From contig NZ_JAGHRE010000008.1 in assembly GCF_017743935.1 (NCBI RefSeq), positions 1 to 64,000 on the forward strand: a stretch of 64,000 nucleotides of DNA. Direction: 5' to 3'. This document shows positions 1 through 8,028 of this stretch, in pieces. A model generated the notes under the pieces. That model was not told where the DNA came from. It was given only the letters and a program-made list of their open reading frames with translations, and searched no databases. Position 1 is the first letter of the stretch; every line of letters begins with the position of its first letter. The position numbers were made by a program, and so were the translations under genes. The DNA is from Tropicibacter sp. R16_0. Lineage in GTDB: Bacteria > Pseudomonadota > Alphaproteobacteria > Rhodobacterales > Rhodobacteraceae.

Positions 1-1
1 A

Positions 2-334
2 GCGCAAGCAGCCTCCGGAACGGGTGGGGCTGCACAAGAAACGACCGGCAACACCAAAAAGCAGGCCAGCCTGCGCAAGCGGTGGGGTGCCCAAATTCTG
101 GCGCGCATCGAACGCCAGAAACGAAAGCAAAAGGGGAATGGCCAGGTCCGGTTGAAGCTTGTCGTTCATACCTCGGGTCAATTGCAAAGTGTTTCTTTGG
201 CCCGAAGCTCTCAAAACCCGACGCTTGATGCAGCGGCAATATCTATGGCGAGACGCGCCAAACCGCCAAGAGCGCCGCGAAACCTGAAAGAGGGCAACTA
301 CCCCCTTTTGGTGACGATTTCATTTCAACGGTGA
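2..334 (+). CDS. TonB family protein, C-terminal part (partial)
   Basis: The gene enters from the left edge; the visible reading frame gives 110 C-terminal residues. It has a basic linker followed by a TonB C-terminal-like fold: a helix around WGAQILARIERQKR, a beta strand with the usual SGQL turn, LDAAAISMARRAKPPRAP, and a final strand ending in VTISF. TonB proteins carry proton-motive energy from ExbBD to outer-membrane receptors. The membrane anchor and proline-rich spacer, if present, lie outside the window. No ExbB or ExbD gene is visible downstream. The fold assignment is fairly secure; the receptor served is unknown. Confidence 0.75.
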   Translation, partial: AQAASGTGGAAQETTGNTKKQASLRKRWGAQILARIERQKRKQKGNGQVRLKLVVHTSGQLQSVSLARSSQNPTLDAAAISMARRAKPPRAPRNLKEGNYPLLVTISFQR

Positions 335-463
335 GCTGACTTTGTTCAGGCGATTTCTCAAATCCCGGCAGGCAAATTGCACGCAATTGGCCTCAGAGAT
401 TGTAAATCCTCACTGATCCCCTGCCCCAAGAGATTGGTCTGCACCGTTTCGCGGACCAAACGG

Positions 464-835
464 CTAAGTCATTGAGACATCTTGAGGCAAGTTTTCGCTC
501 CACTCGCGTAGCGCGTCCAGAAACGCAAGCGCGGTGCACCCAAATTCAGTGATCTCATACTGAACCGAAACAGGCGCTGTATCCATGACCTCGCGCCGCA
601 CCAACCCTTGAGCTTCAAGTTGGCGCAAACGTTCGGTGATCATCTTTTTGCTGGCCCCACCAATCATACGGGAAAGATCGTTGAACCGCACAGGGCCATC
701 CTTCAGGTGCCACAGGATGGATCCCGTCCATTTCCCTCCGATGATCCGCATCCCGCGCTCAATCGCACAAGGCTCTGCACAGGCTTCATGAACCTGCCGC
801 CGTCCCTTGGCATCGCTCTCGATCCGCGCGCGCAT
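464..835 (-). CDS. HxlR-family transcriptional regulator
   Basis: A 123-residue winged-helix protein of usual HxlR length. The family core is clear: a Cys (C23) followed by IERGMRIIGGKWTG, then LKDGPVRFNDLSRMIGG, the recognition region SKKMITERLRQLEAQGLV, and the wing ending VQYEITEFG. C23 aligns with the redox-sensing cysteine of Bacillus YodB, a quinone-responsive HxlR repressor. GGAGG lies 6 nt before the ATG. The gene is divergent from mdaB, and the shared 134-bp gap holds a palindrome. I infer a repressor of mdaB and the GST that responds to quinones or electrophiles; the ligand is not shown. Confidence 0.9.
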   Translation of the reverse strand: MRARIESDAKGRRQVHEACAEPCAIERGMRIIGGKWTGSILWHLKDGPVRFNDLSRMIGGASKKMITERLRQLEAQGLVRREVMDTAPVSVQYEITEFGCTALAFLDALREWSENLPQDVSMT

Positions 836-860
836 TCTAGACCTCCGTTGAGATGAAAGT

Positions 861-888
861 AGGTTACCAAAAGTATACTGGTTGCTTT
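861..888. promoter_or_regulatory. Candidate HxlR operator between hxlR-type gene and mdaB
   Basis: The divergent intergenic region holds the perfect 8-bp palindrome AGTATACT at 872-879, flanked by ACCA on the left and GGT on the right. Known YodB and CatR operators are built from TACT and AGTA half-sites. This is a pattern match only; no clear -35/-10 pair could be assigned with confidence. Confidence 0.4.
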
Positions 889-969
889 CCTATATTTGAG
901 AACACAACTTCACCTCCGAGCAACGGCGCGTCAAGCGCTTTGCGGTTTTAAGGAACACGGGAAACACAT

Positions 970-1578
970 ATGAGCAACATTCTGATCATCAACGGGACGC
1001 AGCCCTATGAATTCGCCCCCGGCAGGTTGAATGCCAGCCTCGCGCAAAAGGCGCGAGAGGCACTTACTGCCAAAGGCCACACAGTGCGCCTGACAACCAT
1101 CGCTGACGAATATGACATCAACGCCGAAGTTGAATCCCATGTTTGGGCGGATGTTGTCATCATGCAGTTTCCGGTAAACTGGATGGGAACGCCATGGATT
1201 TTCAAGAAATACATGGACGAGGTCTACACAGCCGGAATGGACGGACGCCTGTGCGCCGGAGATGGCCGCACAGCCGATGCACCCAAAGCCAATTACGGCA
1301 TGGGTGGAACACTGACCGACACAAAATACATGGTATCCGTGACATTCAACGCGCCCAAAGAAGCATTCAATGACCCGTCAGAGCCGTTCTTTGCAGGCGG
1401 CAGCGTCGATGATCTGCTGCGGCCAATACATCTGAACGCAAAATTCTTTGGCATGGAACAGTTGCCCAGCTTTGCGGCCTTTGATGTCATGAAGAACCCC
1501 GAGATCGAGGCGGACTTCAAACGCTTCGACGCCCATTTGGACACTGTTTTTGCCGAGGTCGCCCATGTCCCAGCCTGA
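970..1578 (+). CDS. mdaB: NAD(P)H:quinone oxidoreductase, MdaB type
   Basis: A 202-residue flavodoxin-like protein close to E. coli MdaB (193 residues) in length and motif order: MSNILIINGTQPYEFAPGRL at the N-terminus, WADVVIMQFPVNWMGTPWIFKKYMDEV, YGMGGTLTDTKYM and a C-terminal GMEQLPSFAAFDVMKNP. MdaB is an FAD-dependent two-electron quinone reductase that avoids semiquinone formation. AAGGA lies upstream of the ATG at 970. The stop overlaps the start of the GST by 14 nt, so the two are probably co-translated, and control by the divergent HxlR regulator is likely. Confidence 0.9.
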   Translation: MSNILIINGTQPYEFAPGRLNASLAQKAREALTAKGHTVRLTTIADEYDINAEVESHVWADVVIMQFPVNWMGTPWIFKKYMDEVYTAGMDGRLCAGDGRTADAPKANYGMGGTLTDTKYMVSVTFNAPKEAFNDPSEPFFAGGSVDDLLRPIHLNAKFFGMEQLPSFAAFDVMKNPEIEADFKRFDAHLDTVFAEVAHVPA

Positions 1579-2284
1579 TATCCACCTTTACACCGCCGCC
1601 ACCATGAACGGCTACAAGCCGGTCATCTTTCTCGAGGAAGCAGGCGTTCCCTACGACCTCACCGCGATCGACTTTTCTAAACAGGAACAAAAAGCGCCCG
1701 ACTACCTGAAACTTAACCCCAATGGCAAAATCCCAACGATCGAGGATCGGGCCGAAGGGCGGCCGATTTTCGAAAGCGGCGCGATCCTTTGGCATCTGGC
1801 CGAGAAATACGGGAAGTTTCTGCCAACTGATCCGGTCAAACGGTCCGAAGTGATGCAATGGATGTTCTTTCAGGTCGGTCATGTCGGCCCCATGATGGGG
1901 CAAGCCATGTATTTCCAGCACATCGCCGCTCCGAACGGGCATGAAGAGCCGTTTTCGATCAAACGCTATGTCGATGAATCGCGTCGCCTGCTTGAAGTCC
2001 TGGATGCCCATCTTGAAGGCAAAGACTGGATCGCGGCCGGGGAATACACCATCGCGGATATGATGATCTATCCCTGGGCGCGCGCCTACGTATGGGCCCG
2101 TGTCAGTGTTGAGGGCCTGCCGCACCTTCAGGCCTGGTTCGACCGGATCGACGCCCGCCCGGCGGTGCAAAAGGCGCTGACCATCCCCAAGGCAAACCCG
2201 CATTTCTGGGATGCAAATGCCGATGCCAGCACCTTTGCCAAGGAAAACGCGGCGCGGTTCGCGGGCGACGTCAAGAAGGACTAA
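1565..2284 (+). CDS. Glutathione S-transferase, YfcG/Ure2-like
   Basis: A 239-residue protein starting at the ATG inside the end of mdaB; an in-frame TTG 15 nt upstream is less likely. The N-terminal thioredoxin-like half has LNPNGKIPTIED and the glutathione-binding ESGAILWHLAEKYG; the C-terminal helical half has GEYTIADMMIYPWARAY. This pattern fits the YfcG/YghU (Ure2p-like) class, which shows disulfide-bond reductase activity more than classical conjugation. Linked to mdaB, it points to detoxification of quinones or electrophiles. An intrinsic terminator follows. Confidence 0.9.
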   Translation: MSQPDIHLYTAATMNGYKPVIFLEEAGVPYDLTAIDFSKQEQKAPDYLKLNPNGKIPTIEDRAEGRPIFESGAILWHLAEKYGKFLPTDPVKRSEVMQWMFFQVGHVGPMMGQAMYFQHIAAPNGHEEPFSIKRYVDESRRLLEVLDAHLEGKDWIAAGEYTIADMMIYPWARAYVWARVSVEGLPHLQAWFDRIDARPAVQKALTIPKANPHFWDANADASTFAKENAARFAGDVKKD

Positions 2285-2303
2285 CCGCTGACAGTCAAAA
2301 CCC

Positions 2304-2341
2304 CGGTCGGCACCAAGGGTTTGGTGCCCACCGCGTTTTTT
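2304..2341 (+). terminator. Intrinsic terminator after mdaB-GST
   Basis: The stem GGCACCAA (2309-2316) pairs with TTGGTGCC (2321-2328) around a 4-nt loop, is extended by CGGT/ACCG arms across one mismatch, and is followed by TTTTTT at 2336-2341. It lies 20 nt after the GST stop. Confidence 0.75.
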
Positions 2342-2449
2342 GTAGTGTAACAGTGTATTCAGAACAGAATTGCCCTTGGCTGCGCCACAGTCAGAGGCAT
2401 CTTTGTACCAGTGTTTAACGTTTTACGTTCGATAGGAGTAACTTGCTCG

Positions 2450-3640
2450 ATGGCCCTTCATGAACACCCGATGTGGCGCAGACCGCAGCATCATCAGGAC
2501 CTGGATCACGCGCACGACCACGTTCATTGGACGGAACTGTTCTATGACCTGATCCACGTTGTCACGATCTTCCTGCTGGGCAACTACCTGTCGCACCATC
2601 TGGACTTCTATGGGTTTCTTGCCTTTGCCGGTGTGTTTGTCACGCTTTGGTACGCCTGGGGTGAGTTGAGCATCTTCAACTCGATCTATGTCAGCACGGA
2701 CATCTGGCATCGGGTGATCATGTCGGTGATGATCTGCACCGTGATGTTCATGGCTGCCGCAATTCCGGCCATCGACGGCAAGGGATGGGTCTTCTTTGCG
2801 TTGGGGTTTGCGGCCAACCGGGCCATGATCGCAGCACTTTATTATCGAGCGCGGCGGGTCAATGCGGCAGCCAATTCCATGGCATCCGAACAGATTCGAA
2901 ATTTCGCAATCTTTGCCGTGATTTTTGCCATAACCGCGTTCTTTCCCAAACCGCTTGCCTTTTGGGTCTTTGGGGCCGCCATGGTCGCGACACAGGCCAT
3001 CTATATGATACCCGGCATGACGGTTCTGCGGTTCGAACGCTTCGTTCCGCGCCTTGGCCATATGGCAGAACGCTTTGCCCTGCTGACACTGATCGTGCTG
3101 GGAGAAGGGTTCTTCAAACTGGTGGTCACCCTCTCTGAGAAAGGTATCTACAAGGTTTCGCCAGATGTGCTGGTCAATTTTGTGATCGGTGGCGTGTCCA
3201 TGTTCGTGATGTGCTGGCTCTATTTCGACTTTGTCGGAAACGCCAAGCCAAAGGACAAAAAGGTCTCGACCCTTGTGATCTGGTGGTTGGCTCATCTTGT
3301 TCTGATGCTCTGCGGTGTGATGGTTGGCGTGGCGCTCGCCGCCGAGGTCAAGGTCGGCTTTTGGGAGCCTTACCCAACCGAATACGCGGCCATTGGGTGC
3401 TTTGGGCTAGCAGGCTACATTGCGATGCTCTGGGTGCTGCGCCACGTGATCGAGCATCGTCTGGCATCCGATTTCGGTCGTTGGGACGTGCGTGTATTCG
3501 GCATTGTCACCGCCATCGCCTGTTTCTTTGTGGTACCGCATGTGCCGTCGCTGGTCGGCAACCTGATCTGGGGGACCGCACTGTTCTCGCAACTCGTGAT
3601 CCCGGTGACACGAGCCTGGGCAACGTTCCGACATGATTGA
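2450..3640 (+). CDS. Low temperature requirement protein A (LtrA) family membrane protein
   Basis: A 396-residue polytopic protein with about ten to twelve hydrophobic segments. The family signature is clear: VHWTELFYDLIHVVTIF near the start and a central RLGHMAERFALLTLIVLGEG. A His-rich stretch (HEHPMWRRPQHHQ, HAHDHVH) precedes the first membrane segment. The ATG at 2450 is chosen because AGGAG lies 11 nt upstream; a GTG 39 nt earlier has no such site. LtrA was named for cold growth in Listeria; its biochemical role is not established. The stop overlaps the K+ channel gene by 8 nt, suggesting coupled expression. Confidence 0.85.
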   Translation: MALHEHPMWRRPQHHQDLDHAHDHVHWTELFYDLIHVVTIFLLGNYLSHHLDFYGFLAFAGVFVTLWYAWGELSIFNSIYVSTDIWHRVIMSVMICTVMFMAAAIPAIDGKGWVFFALGFAANRAMIAALYYRARRVNAAANSMASEQIRNFAIFAVIFAITAFFPKPLAFWVFGAAMVATQAIYMIPGMTVLRFERFVPRLGHMAERFALLTLIVLGEGFFKLVVTLSEKGIYKVSPDVLVNFVIGGVSMFVMCWLYFDFVGNAKPKDKKVSTLVIWWLAHLVLMLCGVMVGVALAAEVKVGFWEPYPTEYAAIGCFGLAGYIAMLWVLRHVIEHRLASDFGRWDVRVFGIVTAIACFFVVPHVPSLVGNLIWGTALFSQLVIPVTRAWATFRHD

Positions 3641-4601
3641 GGCGACCCACGGGAACAAAAGCCTGCGCGCAAAACTCTATTGGTGGCTCGAGCGACCGGA
3701 CCGGAGCGCAACCGGCCCATGGCTGCTTGAGATCGCATTGATCGTTCTGATCTCGCTGAACGTTGGCGCCGTCATCCTTGAAACCGTCGCCTCCATCTAT
3801 GCGCAATGGCACTTTGCACTGAACCTGTTCGAAGGGATTTCATTGACCGTATTCATAGCCGAATACGCTGCGCGTCTGTGGGTGGCGCCGGAAAACCCGA
3901 ACTACAAATCACGCCTGGCCTGGGTAAGATCGCCACTGGCTCTTATCGATCTCTTGGCGATCCTGCCTACGTTGCTCTATCTGATCTTCCCGATGGATTT
4001 GCGCCTGCTGCGCACGTTCCGCATGTTGCGTTTGCTGAAACTGACCCGCTACTCGCCCGCGCTTGGAATGCTGTTTGCCGTATTCGAGGAAGAAGCCGGA
4101 GCATTCTTTGCGGGTTTCTTCATCCTGATGCTGATGTTGATCTTTGCAGCCAGCGGCGCCTGGATTGCCGAGCACAACGCACAACCCGACGCATTCGGGT
4201 CCATTCCCGCAGCCATGTGGTGGGCCATGGCGACCCTGACAACCGTGGGGTACGGCGATGTAACGCCGATCACGGTGGCAGGCAAAGTGTTTGGGGCTTT
4301 GATTACCGTGATCGGAATTGGCATGGCCGCTTTGCCAGCAGGGATCATCGCCAGCGGCCTAAACGACCAGTTGCACCGACGTCGCGCCAAACTGGAACGT
4401 CAGTTCAGAGTGGCCCTGGAAGACGGAAACATCTGCGAGGCGGATGAAAAGGACATCGAAACCCTGAGGAAACAACTGGGCCTCTCCTACCGCGCTGCAG
4501 GCCACATTCGCGAACAGATTCACGCCGAAATGCAAACTGGAACCGAGCGGTGTCAGTCCTGCGGTCAACCTCTTCCCAAAAATGATACAATGGATTTATG
4601 A
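3633..4601 (+). CDS. Voltage-gated potassium channel family protein
   Basis: A 322-residue six-segment Kv-type channel. S1-S3 span roughly residues 30-120; S4 carries regularly spaced arginines (LRLLRTFRMLRLLKLTR, about 123-139); the pore holds the selectivity filter TVGYGD at 204-209 followed by S6. The C-terminal tail has a charged helix and a CQSCG motif (C307, C310) that could bind a metal or be redox-active; only one CxxC pair is present. It acts in the inner membrane as a K+ conductance. The start overlaps the LtrA stop by 8 nt. Confidence 0.92.
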   Translation: MIEATHGNKSLRAKLYWWLERPDRSATGPWLLEIALIVLISLNVGAVILETVASIYAQWHFALNLFEGISLTVFIAEYAARLWVAPENPNYKSRLAWVRSPLALIDLLAILPTLLYLIFPMDLRLLRTFRMLRLLKLTRYSPALGMLFAVFEEEAGAFFAGFFILMLMLIFAASGAWIAEHNAQPDAFGSIPAAMWWAMATLTTVGYGDVTPITVAGKVFGALITVIGIGMAALPAGIIASGLNDQLHRRRAKLERQFRVALEDGNICEADEKDIETLRKQLGLSYRAAGHIREQIHAEMQTGTERCQSCGQPLPKNDTMDL

Positions 4602-4743
4602 GCAGGCTGACCCCTGTCTGATCGTCCATTTAGTGTCCCAGGTTTTCGGCGCCCCACTGCAAACTGGTATTGATGGCGCGCGCTACCAAGGCGCCCCTTG
4701 TTGTCGAATCGATCAGCTTTTCCCCTGGCTATCAAATGGGATG

Positions 4744-4990
4744 TCACAGCTGACGGTTCACGGAATACGTCACCGACACAAGCAAACCGCTGAGCGGCGC
4801 ATAGGCCAAGGTCAGGCCCGTGACGATGGAAGCGATGCGGCCTCAAGGTGTTCACTTCACCTGCAATCCGCTCGTGACGGGCCCGATCACACGCTCAAAG
4901 GTGGCGCCGTACGACCACGAATCCGTTGATGAAGCGAAGCTCAATGGACAGCGGACCAAAAGGAATTGCTTTTGGAAGGCCGAAACAGGC
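4744..4990 (-). pseudogene. Possible decayed membrane-protein gene fragment
   Basis: In the 462-bp gap between the K+ channel and tRNA-Arg, three short minus-strand stretches in shifting frames read like one membrane protein: AIPFGPLSIELRFINGF (stop at 4895), then GATFERVIGPVTSGLQVK (stop at 4852), then RIASIVTGLTLAYAPLSGLL (stop at 4744). Each ends in a stop where the next takes over in another frame. No intact start or ribosome binding site is seen and the family is not recognised. I see nothing else in 4602-5063. This may be chance. Confidence 0.3.
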
Positions 4991-5063
4991 CAAAGCTGTT
5001 TAGTTCATCAAACCACGAAAGGTGAGAAGATCTAACATCTTGAATTTAGGGGGATTTACCAAG

Positions 5064-5140
5064 TGGCGGACCGAGGAGGATTCGAACCCCCGACCCCTTG
5101 ATTCGTAGTCAAGTACTCTATCCAGCTGAGCTATCGGTCC
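5064..5140 (-). tRNA. tRNA-Arg (anticodon ACG)
   Basis: A 77-nt cloverleaf including an encoded CCA. The acceptor GGACCGA pairs with TCGGTCC, the D arm is GCTC/GAGT, the anticodon stem CTTGA/TCAAG encloses the loop CTACGAA (anticodon ACG), and the T arm GGGGG/CCTCC encloses TTCGAAT. The A34 would be edited to inosine by TadA so that it reads CGU, CGC and CGA arginine codons. Confidence 0.97.
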
Positions 5141-5204
5141 GCGTTGGTGAGGCGGTATTTAGTCCTAGCGTTCGGGGGGCGCAAGCGGATTCGTCAAAAA
5201 ATCT

Positions 5205-6590
5205 TCAAAAAGTTCCATCGCCCCGCGGAAGGCATATTTCAAAGGTGGTTCCCTCGGGTCCGGTGTGCTTGAGCATCAGTGTTCCGCCGTGCCCGCGTAC
5301 CAATTCCTCGGAAATCGCCAGACCCAGACCCGTGCCACCCTTGCGTACGCCACCCTGGAACGGGGTGAACAGATTCTCTTGCGCCTTGGGGGGCAGGCCC
5401 GGTCCGGTGTCGCGCACCTCGATCCACCAGGTGTCATCCCGCTCTCCCGCTGTCACGGTGATCTGTCCCGGTTTGTTCGACGCCACCAGCGCCTGACGCG
5501 CGTTGCGCACCAGATTCATCACCACCCGGAACATCTGCTCGGGATCGGCACGCACCACCAGATCCTCGGGGATCTCGTTGGTGATCTGCACACAGGCATC
5601 GGCGATCGCCAACTGCTCGCTGGCGACCACATCGTCTATGACACTGGCCAGCGGCACCATGGTCAGCGTCGGCGCCGGTTCCTCGGCCCGGCCAAAGGCC
5701 AGCGTGCCCTCGCACAACGACACCGCCCGCGTGATCGAGTTCACCAGCTTGGGCGCCATCCGCCGTACCAGCGGATCCTCGCTGCCCTCGATCCGGTCTG
5801 TGAACAACTGGGCCGAGGTCAGGATGTTGCGCAGATCATGGCTCACCTTGGCCACGGCCCCGCCCAGCTGCGCCAAACGCTCGCGCTGTTTCAACGCCTG
5901 CGTCAGCTCGGTCTGCAGCATCAATAGCGCCTCTTCCGCCTCGCGCAGTTCGGTCACGCCCGCATTGGGTTGGATCACCCCGCGCGCATCCTCGGGCGCC
6001 AGCGCATAGCGCTGCATCGTGTCGACCACGCCCTTGATCGGACGCACCAGCACCACGCGCACGGCCAGAAACAGCAGAAACGCCGTGATGACAGAAATCA
6101 CCGCCGACAGCATCAGGATGCGCAGACCATAGTCGATCATCGCCGCCCGCAGCGGCCCGGTCTCCATCGTCACCTCGATCAACAACCCGGCCTCCCGCAC
6201 CGGAGCGCCAATCACGCGGATGATCTGATTGTCAGGGCTGAACAGCCGCACCATCGCATCCCGCATCAGAACCATCGGCCCCGCCATCCGCAGATCATAG
6301 GTCTCGCTGATCTCGTCCGGAATGGGCGACGACAGCATCAGCTGCCGCACCTCGTCCCGCCTGAGCACCACGTTGAACACGCCCGCGTTTTCCAGCAGCT
6401 CGGCCTCAAGCTTGGCCTCAAGCATGTCATCCGCCAACAACGCGAGCGAGGCGATCTGCGCCCGCTCCAACCGGTTCAGCAGATAATCCTCGCGAAAGCG
6501 CGCGATCGACGGGACAAAAATCAGGACCTCGGCCAACATCACGAAGACCGTTGTCAGGATCAGAAACCGGCCCGAAAGCGAGTTCAGCAT
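5205..6590 (-). CDS. Sensor histidine kinase (HAMP-HisKA-HATPase)
   Basis: A 461-residue protein starting at the ATG preceded by AAGGA. Membrane segments lie at about residues 8-28 and 158-183, enclosing a periplasmic sensor region of about 130 residues. A HAMP-like linker (VVLVRPIKGVVDTMQRY) leads to the H-box KVSHDLRNILTSA with H251, then the N-box VVMNLVRNARQAL, G1 DTGPGLPP, F-box LFTPFQGG and G2 GGTGLGLAI. All catalytic boxes are intact. No response regulator is adjacent, so its partner is unknown. It lies 16 nt after the oxidoreductase gene and is probably in its operon. Confidence 0.93.
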   Translation of the reverse strand: MLNSLSGRFLILTTVFVMLAEVLIFVPSIARFREDYLLNRLERAQIASLALLADDMLEAKLEAELLENAGVFNVVLRRDEVRQLMLSSPIPDEISETYDLRMAGPMVLMRDAMVRLFSPDNQIIRVIGAPVREAGLLIEVTMETGPLRAAMIDYGLRILMLSAVISVITAFLLFLAVRVVLVRPIKGVVDTMQRYALAPEDARGVIQPNAGVTELREAEEALLMLQTELTQALKQRERLAQLGGAVAKVSHDLRNILTSAQLFTDRIEGSEDPLVRRMAPKLVNSITRAVSLCEGTLAFGRAEEPAPTLTMVPLASVIDDVVASEQLAIADACVQITNEIPEDLVVRADPEQMFRVVMNLVRNARQALVASNKPGQITVTAGERDDTWWIEVRDTGPGLPPKAQENLFTPFQGGVRKGGTGLGLAISEELVRGHGGTLMLKHTGPEGTTFEICLPRGDGTF

Positions 6591-6606
6591 CAAGGTCCTT
6601 TCCCGG

Positions 6607-8025
6607 TCAGGGGAGCCACTTCTGGACGAACCTGACCACACGTTTAACCGTTTGATTCTCAAACAGACGGGGCGTGAAATAGGCCCCCGCAGCCCGCTTG
6701 TTGACCTCGCCAATCGTCGGATACGGCGCGACCATGGCGGCAACCTGCCCCATCTTCAGGTTATTGGCCAGCGCCAGCGACCACAATGCGATCAATTCGC
6801 CCGCCTGATGGCCCACAATGGTGACCCCCACGGGCCGCCCCTTGACCACCATCACCTTGATGAAACCGGTGGTCTTGCGCTCGGCAATGGCGCGATCGTT
6901 GTGGTGATAATCAAACCGCGCCACCTCCAGCTTGTCGCCATGCGCCTCGCGCGCCTGCGCCTCGGTCAGCCCGACCTGCGACAGTTCGGGGTCCGTATAG
7001 GTGGCCCACGGGATGTGGTTGGTCTTGGCCTTGGCAGGCAGCCCAAACAGGGCCGAGCGGATTATGACCCCCGCCTGATACCCCGCCACATGGGTAAACT
7101 GCAGCCCGCCTGCGACGTCACCGATGGCGTAAACCTTGCGGTTGGAGGTCTTCAGGCTGTCATCCACCTTGACGCCTGAGCGCGTCGTCTCGATGCCCGC
7201 CGCTTGCAAATTCAGCTTGTCGATATTGGCCTTGCGCCCCACCGCCATCAGCAGGTGTGAGCCCTTGAAGATGCGGCCATCCTGCGTCGCAATCTCAATC
7301 GCGCCCGCCTCTCCCCGGATCTGCGCGGCCAGCGCGTCCTCGGCAATCTCGATCCCCTCGGCTCGCAGCGCATCCAGCACCACGGCAGCTGCTTCGGGAT
7401 CATCCTTGCCCAGCGCTTTTGCGCCTTCGATCACAGTCACCTTGCAGCCAAGGCGAATATGCGCCTGCGCCATCTCCATCCCGATGGGGCCACCGCCCAC
7501 GATCAACAGATGCTCGGGCTTTTCCCGCAGATCAAAGATCGTCTCGTTGGTCTCAAACGGCACAGCATCCAGCCCCGGGATCGGCGGCACCAAAGGGGAC
7601 GAGCCGGTGGCGATCACCACCCGCCGCGCGGTGATCAGAGTGTCACCCGCCTTGACCTGAGTCGGAGAGACAAATTCGCCATACTCCCGAATGACGCGTA
7701 CGCCAAAGCCTTCGAACCGCTCCTGGCTGTCCACCGGAGCAATCTGCGCAATCACATCATGCACATGATCCTTGGCCGCCGCATAGTCGACACTGGGCAC
7801 CACATCTGCCACGCCATATTTGGCCGCATGCGCCTGACCCCAGGCCGCCTTGCCGCTTGCTATCAACGCCTTTGACGGCACGCAGCCAAAGTTCAGGCAA
7901 TCGCCGCCCATCTTGTGCCCCTCCAGCAGGGTCACATCCGCGCCCATCTGGCTGGCTCCGGCAGATACCGACAGCCCGCCCGACCCGGCCCCGATGACCA
8001 GAATATCCGTCTTGATCTCTTTCAC
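6607..8025 (-). CDS. FAD-dependent pyridine nucleotide-disulfide oxidoreductase (Lpd/MerA-like)
   Basis: A 472-residue protein with GTG start. It has the FAD motif GAGSGG (12-17), the redox pair in GGDCLNFGCVPSKAL (C43, C48), an NAD(P) fold with GGGPIGMEMAQAHIRLG, the second FAD motif VYAIGDVAGG, and a dimerisation domain. In dihydrolipoamide dehydrogenase the C-terminus carries a catalytic HP-x-x-x-E; here the matching place reads APYPTIGE, with Tyr for His. The protein is therefore unlikely to be a true Lpd; such enzymes are often labelled mercuric-reductase-like. It starts 3 nt after the VTT-protein stop, hinting at a joint membrane or redox role. Confidence 0.85.
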   Translation of the reverse strand: MKEIKTDILVIGAGSGGLSVSAGASQMGADVTLLEGHKMGGDCLNFGCVPSKALIASGKAAWGQAHAAKYGVADVVPSVDYAAAKDHVHDVIAQIAPVDSQERFEGFGVRVIREYGEFVSPTQVKAGDTLITARRVVIATGSSPLVPPIPGLDAVPFETNETIFDLREKPEHLLIVGGGPIGMEMAQAHIRLGCKVTVIEGAKALGKDDPEAAAVVLDALRAEGIEIAEDALAAQIRGEAGAIEIATQDGRIFKGSHLLMAVGRKANIDKLNLQAAGIETTRSGVKVDDSLKTSNRKVYAIGDVAGGLQFTHVAGYQAGVIIRSALFGLPAKAKTNHIPWATYTDPELSQVGLTEAQAREAHGDKLEVARFDYHHNDRAIAERKTTGFIKVMVVKGRPVGVTIVGHQAGELIALWSLALANNLKMGQVAAMVAPYPTIGEVNKRAAGAYFTPRLFENQTVKRVVRFVQKWLP

Positions 8026-8028
8026 GGC

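Noticed and set aside
6607-8025. Dihydrolipoamide dehydrogenase (lpd) label
   Set aside because: The C-terminal catalytic His is replaced by Tyr and there are no 2-oxoacid dehydrogenase genes nearby.
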